This document shows positions 1 through 5,796 of a DNA stretch of 8,951 nt, in pieces. Origin of the DNA: CAZAEL01 sp964484135 (GTDB lineage Bacteria > Elusimicrobiota > Elusimicrobia > FEN-1173); contig CAZAEL010000069.1 in the NCBI GenBank assembly GCA_964484135.1, forward strand, positions 1-8,951, in the 5' to 3' direction. Made by a program: the position numbers and the translations under genes. The notes beneath the pieces were generated by a model, which worked only from the letters and a program-made list of their open reading frames with translations, was not told the DNA's origin and searched no databases. How positions within the stretch are numbered: the first letter of the stretch is position 1; each line of letters begins with the position of its first letter.

Positions 1-22
1 TCTTTTTGGACAAGCAAAAAGA
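1..22. repeat. GCTTGTCC hairpin repeat, left copy (truncated by window edge)
   Basis: Perfect 8-bp stem (1-8 with 15-22) around the loop GACAAG. Read on the minus strand, its centre TTTTGCTTGTCCAAAA is identical over 16 bases to the centre of the hairpin at 8888-8925. The bases just after it (AAACC) suggest that the stem continues beyond the window start, as the right copy has a 16-bp stem. It lies in opposite orientation to the right copy. I take it as the outer end of a dispersed extragenic repeat; its function is unknown. Confidence 0.7.
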
Positions 23-30
23 AACCCTGG

Positions 31-117
31 CCGGGTGAAGGGGTGGAACCCCTTCAGCGGGCCGGGGGCGCAGGGGGTGGGAAACCCCCGCAATCCGGGT
101 CCAGGGCGGAGCCCCTT
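31..117 (-). repeat. Array of GC-rich palindromes downstream of the slipin gene
   Basis: Three hairpin units lie in tandem. Unit 36-56 has a 9-bp perfect stem and GGA loop. Unit 73-89 has a 6-bp stem of GGGGGT with ACCCCC. Unit 103-116 has an imperfect AGGGC/GCCCCT stem with GGA loop. Read outward on the minus strand, units have the form AGGGG-nTCCn-CCCCT and two are followed by ACCCGG. The shared string CCCGGCCAGG also occurs in the right-hand array. The unit at 103-116 starts a few bases after the slipin stop codon and could help end transcription, but no U-run follows it, so a classical intrinsic terminator is not supported. Confidence 0.6.
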
Positions 118-120
118 CGG

Positions 121-879
121 TTATTTCCCCCCGCCTTTTTCCGAGGAAGTCAAGAACGTCTTGAAAAGTTCCATGGGCAAAGGGAAGAGGATCGTGGAGT
201 TTTTGTCCGCCGCGATTTCGGAGGCGGTCTGAAGGAACCGGAGCTGGAGGGACACGGGCTGTTCCGCGATGATCTTGGCCGCGTCCGCCAGCTTCTGGGC
301 CGCCTGGTATTCGCCCTCCGCGCCGATGATCTTGGCGCGCCGGTCCCGCTCCGCCTCGGCCTGGTGGGCCATGGCCCGCTGCATCTGCTCCGGCACCTGC
401 ACGTCCTTCACCTCCACGATGCTCACCTTGATGCCCCAGGGGTCGGTCTGCTGGTCGATGATCTGCTGGAGCTTGGTGTTGAGCTTTTCCCGCTGGGAGA
501 GCAGTTCGTCGAAGTCCACCTGCCCCAGGATGCTCCGCAGCGTGGTCTGGGCGATCTGGGAGGTGGCCACGATGTAGTCCTGGATCTCGATGACGGCCTT
601 GACCGGGTCCAGCACCCGGAAGTAGCAGACCGCGTTGACCTTGCAGGGCACGTTGTCCTTGGTGATGATCTCCTGCACGGGCACGTCCAGGGTCACGGTG
701 CGCAGGCCCACCTTGATCATCTTGTCCACGATGGGGATGAGGAAAAAAAGACCCGGCCCTTTGGGGCCAATGACCCGGCCCAGGCGGAAGACGACCCCCC
801 GCTCGTACTCCGGCACGATCCGGACCATATTGGCGATGAGGATGATGGCGATGATGATCAGCGGCATGAGACCGAACAT
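121..879 (-). CDS. Slipin/stomatin-like SPFH (band 7) membrane protein
   Basis: A 252-residue protein of the SPFH/band-7 family, bacterial slipin type, which oligomerises on the inner membrane and is thought to organise membrane microdomains. One N-terminal hydrophobic segment (about 3-18) is followed by the SPFH domain (about 19-175), with the family string ending in QVPEQMQRAMAHQAEAERDR. A charged coiled-coil stretch runs to about 205, and the C-terminus carries the typical NSTILFPLP hydrophobic patch (about 228-236). Length is normal for slipins. The ATG has a strong site, AAGGAGGT, 7 nt upstream. It follows nfeD by 32 nt; this NfeD-slipin pair is a well-known operon. In Pyrococcus horikoshii the NfeD protease cleaves the partner stomatin in its C-terminal hydrophobic patch, so this protein is the probable substrate or partner of its neighbour (inference). 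It is the last gene of the block. Confidence 0.95.
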   Translation of the reverse strand: MFGLMPLIIIAIILIANMVRIVPEYERGVVFRLGRVIGPKGPGLFFLIPIVDKMIKVGLRTVTLDVPVQEIITKDNVPCKVNAVCYFRVLDPVKAVIEIQDYIVATSQIAQTTLRSILGQVDFDELLSQREKLNTKLQQIIDQQTDPWGIKVSIVEVKDVQVPEQMQRAMAHQAEAERDRRAKIIGAEGEYQAAQKLADAAKIIAEQPVSLQLRFLQTASEIAADKNSTILFPLPMELFKTFLTSSEKGGGK

Positions 880-886
880 GAGCGTT

Positions 887-915
887 ACCTCCTTAAGTTA
901 AAGGCTGAAACTTAA
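887..915 (-). promoter_or_regulatory. nfeD-slipin junction: A/T-rich inverted repeat over stop codon and ribosome binding site
   Basis: TTAAGTT at 893-899 and AACTTAA at 909-915 form a perfect 7-bp inverted repeat with a 9-nt loop. One arm contains the nfeD stop codon (912-914) and the other runs into the slipin ribosome binding site (887-894). A weak RNA stem here could tune slipin translation after nfeD. The stem is A/T-rich and may have no effect. Confidence 0.35.
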
Positions 916-2279
916 ATCTTTTCCACCTTCAGGCGATTGCCCTTTATCTCCGTCACGCGCACCTTGTCGCCGGGAGACAGGGGCTTCTCCGACTCAGCGG
1001 TCCAATATTCCCCGTGCAGGAACACCATCCCGCCTTCGCGAACTTCCCCTTCCTGACCCACCAGACCTTCTTTTCCCGTGACCGCGGGCAGTTTGCGCGC
1101 CTCCAGGACCTTTTTGATGACCAAAAGGAAGAAAGCCAGGGTGCCAAGGACGGTCCCTCCGATGATCTCCAGGGACACGCGGAAGGCCGGCAAAGCGGTG
1201 TCGAACAGCATGAGGGAACCCACGGCCAGGCAGATGATGCCGCCCGCGAACAGGAGCCCGTGGCTGGCCATCAGGAGGTCCAGTCCCATGAGGGCCAGGC
1301 CCGTGACCAAAAGCGCCAGCCCCGCGTAGCTCAAGGGCAGCATCTGGAGGGAATAGAAGGCCAGCACCAGGCTCACCACGCCCACGGCCGCGCCCAGGCC
1401 GATGCCCGGCGACGCCAATTCATAAATGAGGGCGTAGAACCCCAGCATGAGGAGCAGGTACGCCACGTTGGGGTTGGCCAGGATGTGGAGCCAGCGCAGG
1501 GTCCACCCCATGTCAACGGGGACCACAGGCGCGTCTTTTAAATCCAGCCGAAGAATCTTGTCGTTTTTCTCGACCTCGCTCCCGTCCAGGAGCCGCAGGA
1601 GGTCCTCCTGGTCCTTGGCCACCGCGTCGATCACGTTGTTCTTGAGCGCCTCCTCCGCGGTCAAAGACAGGCTTTCCCGCACGGCTTTTTCGGCCCAGTC
1701 CGCGTTCCGCCCTTTGGAGGCGGCCAGGGTCCGGGCGTACGCCGCCGTGTCGGACACGGCCTTTTCCTCCATCACGGAACCGGCGGGCGCTTTCTCCCCC
1801 TTGTCCGTCTTTTTCTCCTCTTTCTCCCCGCCCTCTTTCTTTTCCGGCAGCGCGGGAGAAGGGCTCAAAGGGGAACCCCCGATGGACACGGGATGGGCCG
1901 CGCCCAAATGGGTCTCCGGCGCCATGGCCGCCACGTCCGAAGCCAGGGTGATGAACACCCCGGCGGAGGCGGCCCGGGCGCCCCGGGGCGACACGTACAC
2001 GATCACGGGAAAGGGCGCGTTCAAAATCTCCTGCACGATGTCCCGGGTGGCGTCCAAAAGGCCGCCGGGCGTGTCCAGCCGGATCAGGAGCGCGGCCGCG
2101 GACCCGGCCTTGGCCTTGGCCACCCCGTCTTTGATGTACCCGGCCACGGCCGGGTCGATGGTTCCGGTGACGGTCAGGACGTACAGGGCGCCGGGCGCGG
2201 CCGGGCCTTGGGCCAGGGCCCAGGACCCCGCGGCCAACAAAACAGCCCCGGCCCAAAGTCGAAGGAATTTCAAGCGCAT
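912..2279 (-). CDS. nfeD: NfeD: membrane-bound ClpP-class serine protease with C-terminal OB-fold
   Basis: A 455-residue long-form NfeD. A signal peptide (about 1-23, ending ALA-Q) precedes a ClpP-like protease domain (about 30-240), then about five membrane helices (270-390) and a soluble C-terminal OB-fold NfeD domain (about 395-455). Ser105 in GARAASAGVFI is the expected nucleophile, and Lys173 in EEKAVSDTAAYART is the expected general base of the Ser-Lys dyad known from P. horikoshii 1510-N. Between them, residues about 132-168 form a Pro/Ser then Lys/Glu/Gly-rich insert longer than in typical members. The frame stays open for 15 codons upstream, but the ATG at 2279 has GAGGAG 6-7 nt upstream and starts the signal peptide, so I use it. 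It begins 14 nt after the preceding gene and is followed by its presumed substrate, the slipin. Confidence 0.93.
   Translation of the reverse strand: MRLKFLRLWAGAVLLAAGSWALAQGPAAPGALYVLTVTGTIDPAVAGYIKDGVAKAKAGSAAALLIRLDTPGGLLDATRDIVQEILNAPFPVIVYVSPRGARAASAGVFITLASDVAAMAPETHLGAAHPVSIGGSPLSPSPALPEKKEGGEKEEKKTDKGEKAPAGSVMEEKAVSDTAAYARTLAASKGRNADWAEKAVRESLSLTAEEALKNNVIDAVAKDQEDLLRLLDGSEVEKNDKILRLDLKDAPVVPVDMGWTLRWLHILANPNVAYLLLMLGFYALIYELASPGIGLGAAVGVVSLVLAFYSLQMLPLSYAGLALLVTGLALMGLDLLMASHGLLFAGGIICLAVGSLMLFDTALPAFRVSLEIIGGTVLGTLAFFLLVIKKVLEARKLPAVTGKEGLVGQEGEVREGGMVFLHGEYWTAESEKPLSPGDKVRVTEIKGNRLKVEKI
1791..1845. repeat. Polypyrimidine/polypurine tract inside nfeD
   Basis: Over 55 bases the plus strand has only three purines (G at 1803, 1807 and 1830), so the coding strand is almost all purine. 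It encodes the Lys/Glu/Gly-rich insert of NfeD. Such tracts can slip during replication or adopt triplex structure; either would explain a length-variable linker, but this is inference. Confidence 0.6.
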
Positions 2280-2293
2280 GGGTCTCTCCTCTG

Positions 2294-3133
2294 TTACGGG
2301 TTCCCTTGTCTCGGCAGCTTCCACTCCAGCCTAACATATCCGCCGTTGGCCCGCGTCTCCTGGCGGTTCCAGGAGATGACCGCGCCGTCGGTGCCGGGCA
2401 GGGCGATGCGCCTGTCCCCCTGGGACAGGATGAACCAATAATGCCACAGGCCGCCGGCCTCGATGGACAGGTCCTTCGTGAGCCGGAAACCGGCCCCGCC
2501 TTCGCCGTGGAAGATGTGGCCGGCCGAGGCGTCGGTCTTGGCGTCGAAGAGCTGGATGTAGTAATGGGCGTCCGCGGCCCAGCGCAGGAACAGTCGGCCG
2601 CCGTGCCGGCCCGCCAGACCGAAGCCCAGTCCTTCCGCGGAAATCTCGTTCACGTCGTCCTGCCCCGTGGCCCGGAAATCCACGCCCTGCACCACGAACC
2701 GGCGGCGTTTGAAAATTTCCCGCGCCACGGAAAAACTGGCCCGCGCCTCCACGGGCAGGCGCGCCAGGGGCTTTCGCCAGGTGGCGAAAAAGTTGGTGAA
2801 CCCCACGTTCAGCTCGTTCACCTGATAGGTCCCGCCCGTGGTCAGGTCCGGCACCCGCTCCACCGCGTAATTTCCCCCGCCGAACACGCCCGTGTGCCAC
2901 AGGGCGAAGCTCCAGGAACCTTCGGGACGGGGGTCCTGGGAAAACTCCAGGCGGTACAGGGGCGACGTCTCCCCCTCGAACCGGTTCACGTAGCTCTGGG
3001 GGATGACCTTGCCTTCGCCCCGGTACTCCACGGACGCGTTGGGAAGGATGGTGAGGGCCGTTTCCCAGGCGCGGACCGGCGACGCGGCCAAAAGAAGGAT
3101 GAAGGCGGCCCGGCGGATTCCTTTAGTATTCAT
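2294..3133 (-). CDS. Secreted envelope protein, probable outer-membrane beta-barrel, downstream paralogue
   Basis: 279 residues; I do not recognise the family. A signal peptide (1-22, cleavage likely after VRA) is followed by a chain rich in alternating hydrophobic/polar stretches and aromatic residues, with no long hydrophobic helix, which suggests a small outer-membrane barrel. It is homologous to the upstream gene product. Residues 24-41 share 11 of 18 positions with residues 28-45 of that protein (pattern E-AL--LP-A-VEY-G-G). Residues 112-144 share 11 of 33 ungapped positions with its residues 111-143. The last strand-like segment (GGYVRLEWKL) is followed by six polar residues, so it lacks a clean terminal aromatic signal. 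The start ATG overlaps the end of the upstream gene by 11 nt, with only a weak GGTGAG site 2 nt upstream, so translation is probably coupled. nfeD follows after 14 nt. Confidence 0.8.
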   Translation of the reverse strand: MNTKGIRRAAFILLLAASPVRAWETALTILPNASVEYRGEGKVIPQSYVNRFEGETSPLYRLEFSQDPRPEGSWSFALWHTGVFGGGNYAVERVPDLTTGGTYQVNELNVGFTNFFATWRKPLARLPVEARASFSVAREIFKRRRFVVQGVDFRATGQDDVNEISAEGLGFGLAGRHGGRLFLRWAADAHYYIQLFDAKTDASAGHIFHGEGGAGFRLTKDLSIEAGGLWHYWFILSQGDRRIALPGTDGAVISWNRQETRANGGYVRLEWKLPRQGNP

Positions 3134-3935
3134 AACTCACCGCGAGAAGGGGACTGAAAAAATCCGTCTTGTTGATGGGCAGGGAAGCGGCCGCGCCGGT
3201 CCCGAAGGTCTTGCCGCCCGGCACCAGCACCTGAAAGAGCTGGCGGACGTACCCCACCCCGGCCCGCCAGGGGCCCTTCCGCCATCCGGCCTCCAGACGG
3301 AACATGTACGTGTACCCGTCCCGCCGGATGGAGCCGCCGCCGGTTTGCTGCCGGTTGCTTGTGAGGAACAGGTGGCCCAGCAGCACCTCCCAGCTCCCGT
3401 ACCAGGACGCGCGCGACGCGCTCCCTTCAAACCCCATGTACGCCCCGGCCGCGTCCAGGGCCTCGGTGGCGCCGCCCGGCTGCGGCGCGCCGTGGAAGAG
3501 GACGTCCCGCCGTTCAAAGGTCTCATGCAGCCCCTGCGCGCCCAGCACCGCCCGCACGGGGCTGTTCCACAGGGGATGGCGCAGGTCCGCCATGAGGTGG
3601 TTCAGGGTGAGGCGGGTCTGGCCGGTCTGGCGGAGGGTCCCGCTCGCGGAGTTGCCGTCCTCCCGGGCGAAGAACGCCTGGTTGCGCCAGAACTGCGCCT
3701 GAAAATCCACGTCCCGGCCCAGGGCGTGCCGCCAGCGCAGGCCCGCTCCGGCGCTCCTGGGTTTGACCTTGAGTTCCCAGCCGGAAGGGACTTGGCGGAA
3801 TCCCGTGCCTTCATATTCCACCTGGGCGCCGGGAAGGTAATAGAGGGCCAACTCCCCGGCCCGGAGCGTGGGCGCGAAAAAGCACAGGGCCCCGCAAAGG
3901 GAAACGGCCCGTTTAAGACGACAAAAGTCTTTCAT
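3123..3935 (-). CDS. Secreted envelope protein, probable outer-membrane beta-barrel, upstream paralogue
   Basis: 270 residues of unrecognised family. The frame is open to 3989, but the ATG at 3935 opens a standard signal peptide (MKDFCRLKR, then a hydrophobic core, cleavage likely after LRA at 26), so I start there. The mature part has alternating strand-like segments, many Trp/Tyr/Phe residues and no membrane helix. It ends SPLLAVSYEY, a C-terminal aromatic strand like the beta-signal used for outer-membrane barrel insertion. It is a diverged paralogue of the next gene, matching in two colinear blocks (residues 28-45 and 111-143) and in length. The start overlaps the glycosyltransferase end by 23 nt and only a weak G-rich site precedes it, so coupling to glycosyltransferase translation is likely. 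Substrate, if it is a pore or channel, cannot be inferred. Confidence 0.78.
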   Translation of the reverse strand: MKDFCRLKRAVSLCGALCFFAPTLRAGELALYYLPGAQVEYEGTGFRQVPSGWELKVKPRSAGAGLRWRHALGRDVDFQAQFWRNQAFFAREDGNSASGTLRQTGQTRLTLNHLMADLRHPLWNSPVRAVLGAQGLHETFERRDVLFHGAPQPGGATEALDAAGAYMGFEGSASRASWYGSWEVLLGHLFLTSNRQQTGGGSIRRDGYTYMFRLEAGWRKGPWRAGVGYVRQLFQVLVPGGKTFGTGAAASLPINKTDFFSPLLAVSYEY

Positions 3936-5076
3936 AAAGCCCCAGGGTCTTTTCCACCATGCTTTCCAGGGAATAGTGGGAGCGCACATTGGCCTGCGCC
4001 GCCCGGGCGCAAGCCGAAGCCAGGGGGGCGTCCGTCAAAAGCCGTTGCAGGGCCCGGGCCAGGGCCTCCGCGTCCTTGGGCGGCACCAGGAGACCGGTTT
4101 CTCCGTCCTTCACCAGCTCCCGGTTTCCGCCCACGTCCGTGGCCGCCACGGCCACGCCCATGCTCATGGCCTCCCGCAGGACCCCGGAGAACCCCTCGCC
4201 GGCCAGGGAGGACACCACGCTGATCTTCAGGAGGGACAACACCTCCGGCATGTCCGTGCGGAAACCCGCCAGGGTCACGTGCTTCTCAATGCCCAGGGAC
4301 CGCGCCAGCTCCCGCGCCTCGGGCCCGTCCGTGTCCTTGCCCACCAGCAAAAAATGGGCCGGCACGCCCGCGTCCAGCACCTTCCTGGCCGCCTGGAGGA
4401 AATAGGCCTGTCCCTTCCACCAGCTGAAATGGGTGAGGTTGCCCACGACCGGGACCCCCGCGGGCAGGCCCAGCTCTTGGCGCACGTTCTCCGCCGGCGG
4501 ACGGGGCGAAAACTTTCGCACATCCACCCCGCTCTGGATCACCTCCACGCGCTCCCGCGGCACGCCCCCGGCCACGAGGACCCGTTTGATGTCCTCGGAC
4601 ACGGCCACGAACATGCGGATGCGGGAGGTGCGGTACTTCCACTGGCTGAAGAGGTTCCAGCGGTTCAAGGGGAAAGACACCCGGCGGGACACCACGAGGC
4701 GCGGGATGGGGACGAACAGCCCGGCCAACAGGGCCAGGGCGTGGGCCCGGGGATGGTGGGCGTGGACCACGTCGGGGCGGAACGACTCGATGGTGCGGGC
4801 CAGGCGCCGGGCCGCGGGCAGGTCGTAGTCCTGCCGCATGGGGCAAACCGTGACCTCCACCCCACCACCTGCTTGGTCGCCAACAGGCGACCCTTTTGGG
4901 GTCGAAGCGGGTGGTGGGGTCCCCCCGCTGTCGTTGGCGCGCTTCACCAATTCCCCGTCGGGCGGACAGAAGAGCGCGGCCCTGTGTCCCCGGGCGCGGA
5001 GGGCGAGGCACAGGTTCCAGAGCTGGACCGTGCCGCCGCTCCAGCCGCGGCTTTCCGTGACGTGCAGGATGTTCAT
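3913..5076 (-). CDS. Family-4 glycosyltransferase (GT-B fold) with an in-frame palindromic insert
   Basis: 387 residues, a retaining GT4 (Glycos_transf_1 type) enzyme that transfers a sugar from a nucleotide-sugar donor, probably onto a cell-surface glycan or lipid at the cytoplasmic face. The N-terminal Rossmann domain starts MNILHVTESRGWSGG, the usual glycine-rich acceptor loop. PDVVHAHHPRA is at 101-111, and VSEDIKR with GVPRERVEVIQSGVD at 159-185. The donor domain has KGQ at 221-223 and the EX7E motif E294/E302 (GEGFSGVLREAMS), then DVGGNREL and DGETGLLVPP. Residues about 53-73 are a Gly/Pro-rich run that GT4 enzymes normally lack here; it is encoded by a 62-bp palindromic element (separate entry). 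The active-site motifs look intact, so the enzyme is probably functional. The ATG is preceded by AAGAGG at a rather long distance. The acceptor cannot be predicted; envelope neighbours suggest a surface glycoconjugate. Confidence 0.92.
   Translation of the reverse strand: MNILHVTESRGWSGGTVQLWNLCLALRARGHRAALFCPPDGELVKRANDSGGTPPPASTPKGSPVGDQAGGGVEVTVCPMRQDYDLPAARRLARTIESFRPDVVHAHHPRAHALALLAGLFVPIPRLVVSRRVSFPLNRWNLFSQWKYRTSRIRMFVAVSEDIKRVLVAGGVPRERVEVIQSGVDVRKFSPRPPAENVRQELGLPAGVPVVGNLTHFSWWKGQAYFLQAARKVLDAGVPAHFLLVGKDTDGPEARELARSLGIEKHVTLAGFRTDMPEVLSLLKISVVSSLAGEGFSGVLREAMSMGVAVAATDVGGNRELVKDGETGLLVPPKDAEALARALQRLLTDAPLASACARAAQANVRSHYSLESMVEKTLGLYERLLSS
4859..4920. repeat. 62-bp palindromic element inserted in frame in the glycosyltransferase gene
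   Basis: Outer arms of 11 bp (4859-4869 with 4910-4920) pair perfectly, then after one mismatch GCTT (4871-4874) pairs with AAGC (4905-4908). Inside is a perfect 7-bp hairpin, GGTCGCC/GGCGACC with AACA loop (4875-4892). An alternative inner hairpin is CGACCC/GGGTCG (4888-4893 with 4899-4904). The element encodes residues about 53-73 of the glycosyltransferase with no stop codon in that frame. The flanking protein sequence reads as a normal GT4 enzyme if this run is removed. Its architecture recalls Rickettsia palindromic elements, but I see no sequence match to them and no second copy in this window. Confidence 0.65.
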
Positions 5077-5126
5077 GCGGCGGGGAAGACCTCTTGGGGG
5101 ACGGGAAAAAGTCCGGTGCGGTTCCG

Positions 5127-5333
5127 CTACTTCGGCTCGCCCGGTTGGCCGGTGGCCAGCGTTTCCTGCATTTCCTTTATGGCCCGGTCGGCCGTTTCCT
5201 TGGCCTCTTCGGCCATGCGCTTGTCCATGGCCAGGGAATCCACGTACTCCGTGGCCGCGTTGGAAGCCGGCTCCGACGGTTTGGAACAGCCCAGGACCAG
5301 GGGCAGGAACGCCAGCGCGTAAAAACGTTTCAT
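5127..5333 (-). CDS. Small lipoprotein, 68 residues
   Basis: A short signal peptide with a lipobox VLG-C puts the lipidated cysteine at residue 16. Ser17 at +2 favours sorting to the outer membrane by the Lol rule. The mature part is only about 52 residues, a short Ser/Pro/Ala linker and then a charged helix-prone stretch (about 27-62, with regularly spaced Ala/Leu/Met and Lys/Glu) that could form a coiled coil, in the manner of small Lpp-type lipoproteins. I do not recognise a family. Translation starts at an ATG with AGGAGG closely upstream; that site overlaps the TAG stop of the HAMP gene, leaving an 8-nt gap and implying coupling. It is followed by 50 nt without a gene before the glycosyltransferase. 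Confidence 0.8.
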   Translation of the reverse strand: MKRFYALAFLPLVLGCSKPSEPASNAATEYVDSLAMDKRMAEEAKETADRAIKEMQETLATGQPGEPK

Positions 5334-5341
5334 GGGCCCTC

Positions 5342-5767
5342 CTAACCTCTCCCGGCGCGGGACAGACGCTCCAGGAGCAGGTTGATCTTGTCCGCCAAAG
5401 AGTGGAACTCGTCGTTCTTGCGCAGGGTGATGCGCAACTTTGGATCTCCGGATTCCAGAACCTCCTGGATGTCCTGCTCCAGCCGGTGGATGGGGCCCGC
5501 GATCTTGTGGGAGATGAAGATGGACAGGAACGCGGCGCCCACCACGTACACCAGCCCGTTGACCAGCATCCAGTACTGCAGCACCTTGACCTGGCGGCCC
5601 AGCAAGCTGGAAAAGAGGTGGGGCATGAGGGACTGGATGGTGATGTACGTGTGGAACTCCACCAGGAGCAGCATGACCATGAGCACCCCGCCGATCATGA
5701 AGGCGTACTTGAGCTGGAGGGGGCGGTTGATCAGGTACGTGCGCTTGAAAAAAGAGGGTCTGTGCAT
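5342..5767 (-). CDS. Two-helix membrane protein ending in a HAMP domain, no output domain
   Basis: 141 residues. A basic N-terminus (MHRPSFFKRTYLINRP) leads into membrane helix 1 (about 20-38). A short extracytoplasmic loop of about 27 residues and helix 2 (about 66-86) follow. A C-terminal HAMP-like domain (about 87-138) carries the typical KIAGPIHRLE start, with proline 92, and the ENDEF-like RKNDEFHSLADKIN second helix. HAMP domains normally pass signals to kinase, cyclase or chemoreceptor modules; none is present here, and the protein ends right after the HAMP coil. It may act as a scaffold or modulate a partner by coiled-coil exchange (inference). The frame is open 36 codons further upstream, but the ATG at 5767 has AGGAGG 8 nt ahead and avoids overlapping the previous gene, so I use it. 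Confidence 0.85.
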   Translation of the reverse strand: MHRPSFFKRTYLINRPLQLKYAFMIGGVLMVMLLLVEFHTYITIQSLMPHLFSSLLGRQVKVLQYWMLVNGLVYVVGAAFLSIFISHKIAGPIHRLEQDIQEVLESGDPKLRITLRKNDEFHSLADKINLLLERLSRAGRG

Positions 5768-5796
5768 GAGCGTTGCCTCCTCTTTAAAGGAAGGGA
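5768..5796 (-). promoter_or_regulatory. Leader of the HAMP gene, similar to the slipin leader
   Basis: This 29-nt gap contains CCTTTAAAG and then AGGAGGCAACGCTC just before the ATG. The slipin gene 4.9 kb downstream has CCTTTAA...AGGAGGTAACGCTC before its ATG, and parB has a looser CCTAAAGGAGAACGTTG. The ribosome binding site is strong; whether the extra similarity means shared translational control is open. Confidence 0.4.

Noticed and set aside
31..117. CRISPR-like repetition at the left end
   Set aside because: The units are palindromes of differing sequence with no uniform spacers, and there are no cas genes.
43..915. Long plus-strand open frame opposite the slipin gene, and similar long antisense frames (for example 3868-5322 opposite the glycosyltransferase)
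   Set aside because: High G+C makes antisense frames stay open. Their translations are compositionally odd (His/Arg/Gly/Pro-rich) with no domain, and the minus-strand products are clear family members.
2280..2324. Upstream extension of nfeD by 15 codons
   Set aside because: It would overlap the preceding gene and precede the signal peptide. The ATG at 2279 has its own good ribosome binding site.
2772..2789. Perfect 7-bp hairpin TTTCGCC-AGGT-GGCGAAA inside the downstream barrel-like gene
   Set aside because: It is short, lies in ordinary coding sequence, does not change the protein visibly and shows no longer flanking arms. Chance is sufficient.
5077..5126. Possible intrinsic terminator between the lipoprotein and glycosyltransferase genes (a T-run ACTTTTTCCC on the minus strand)
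   Set aside because: The sequence before the T-run forms only a 3-4 bp stem, too weak for a terminator, and the gene spacing favours one transcript.
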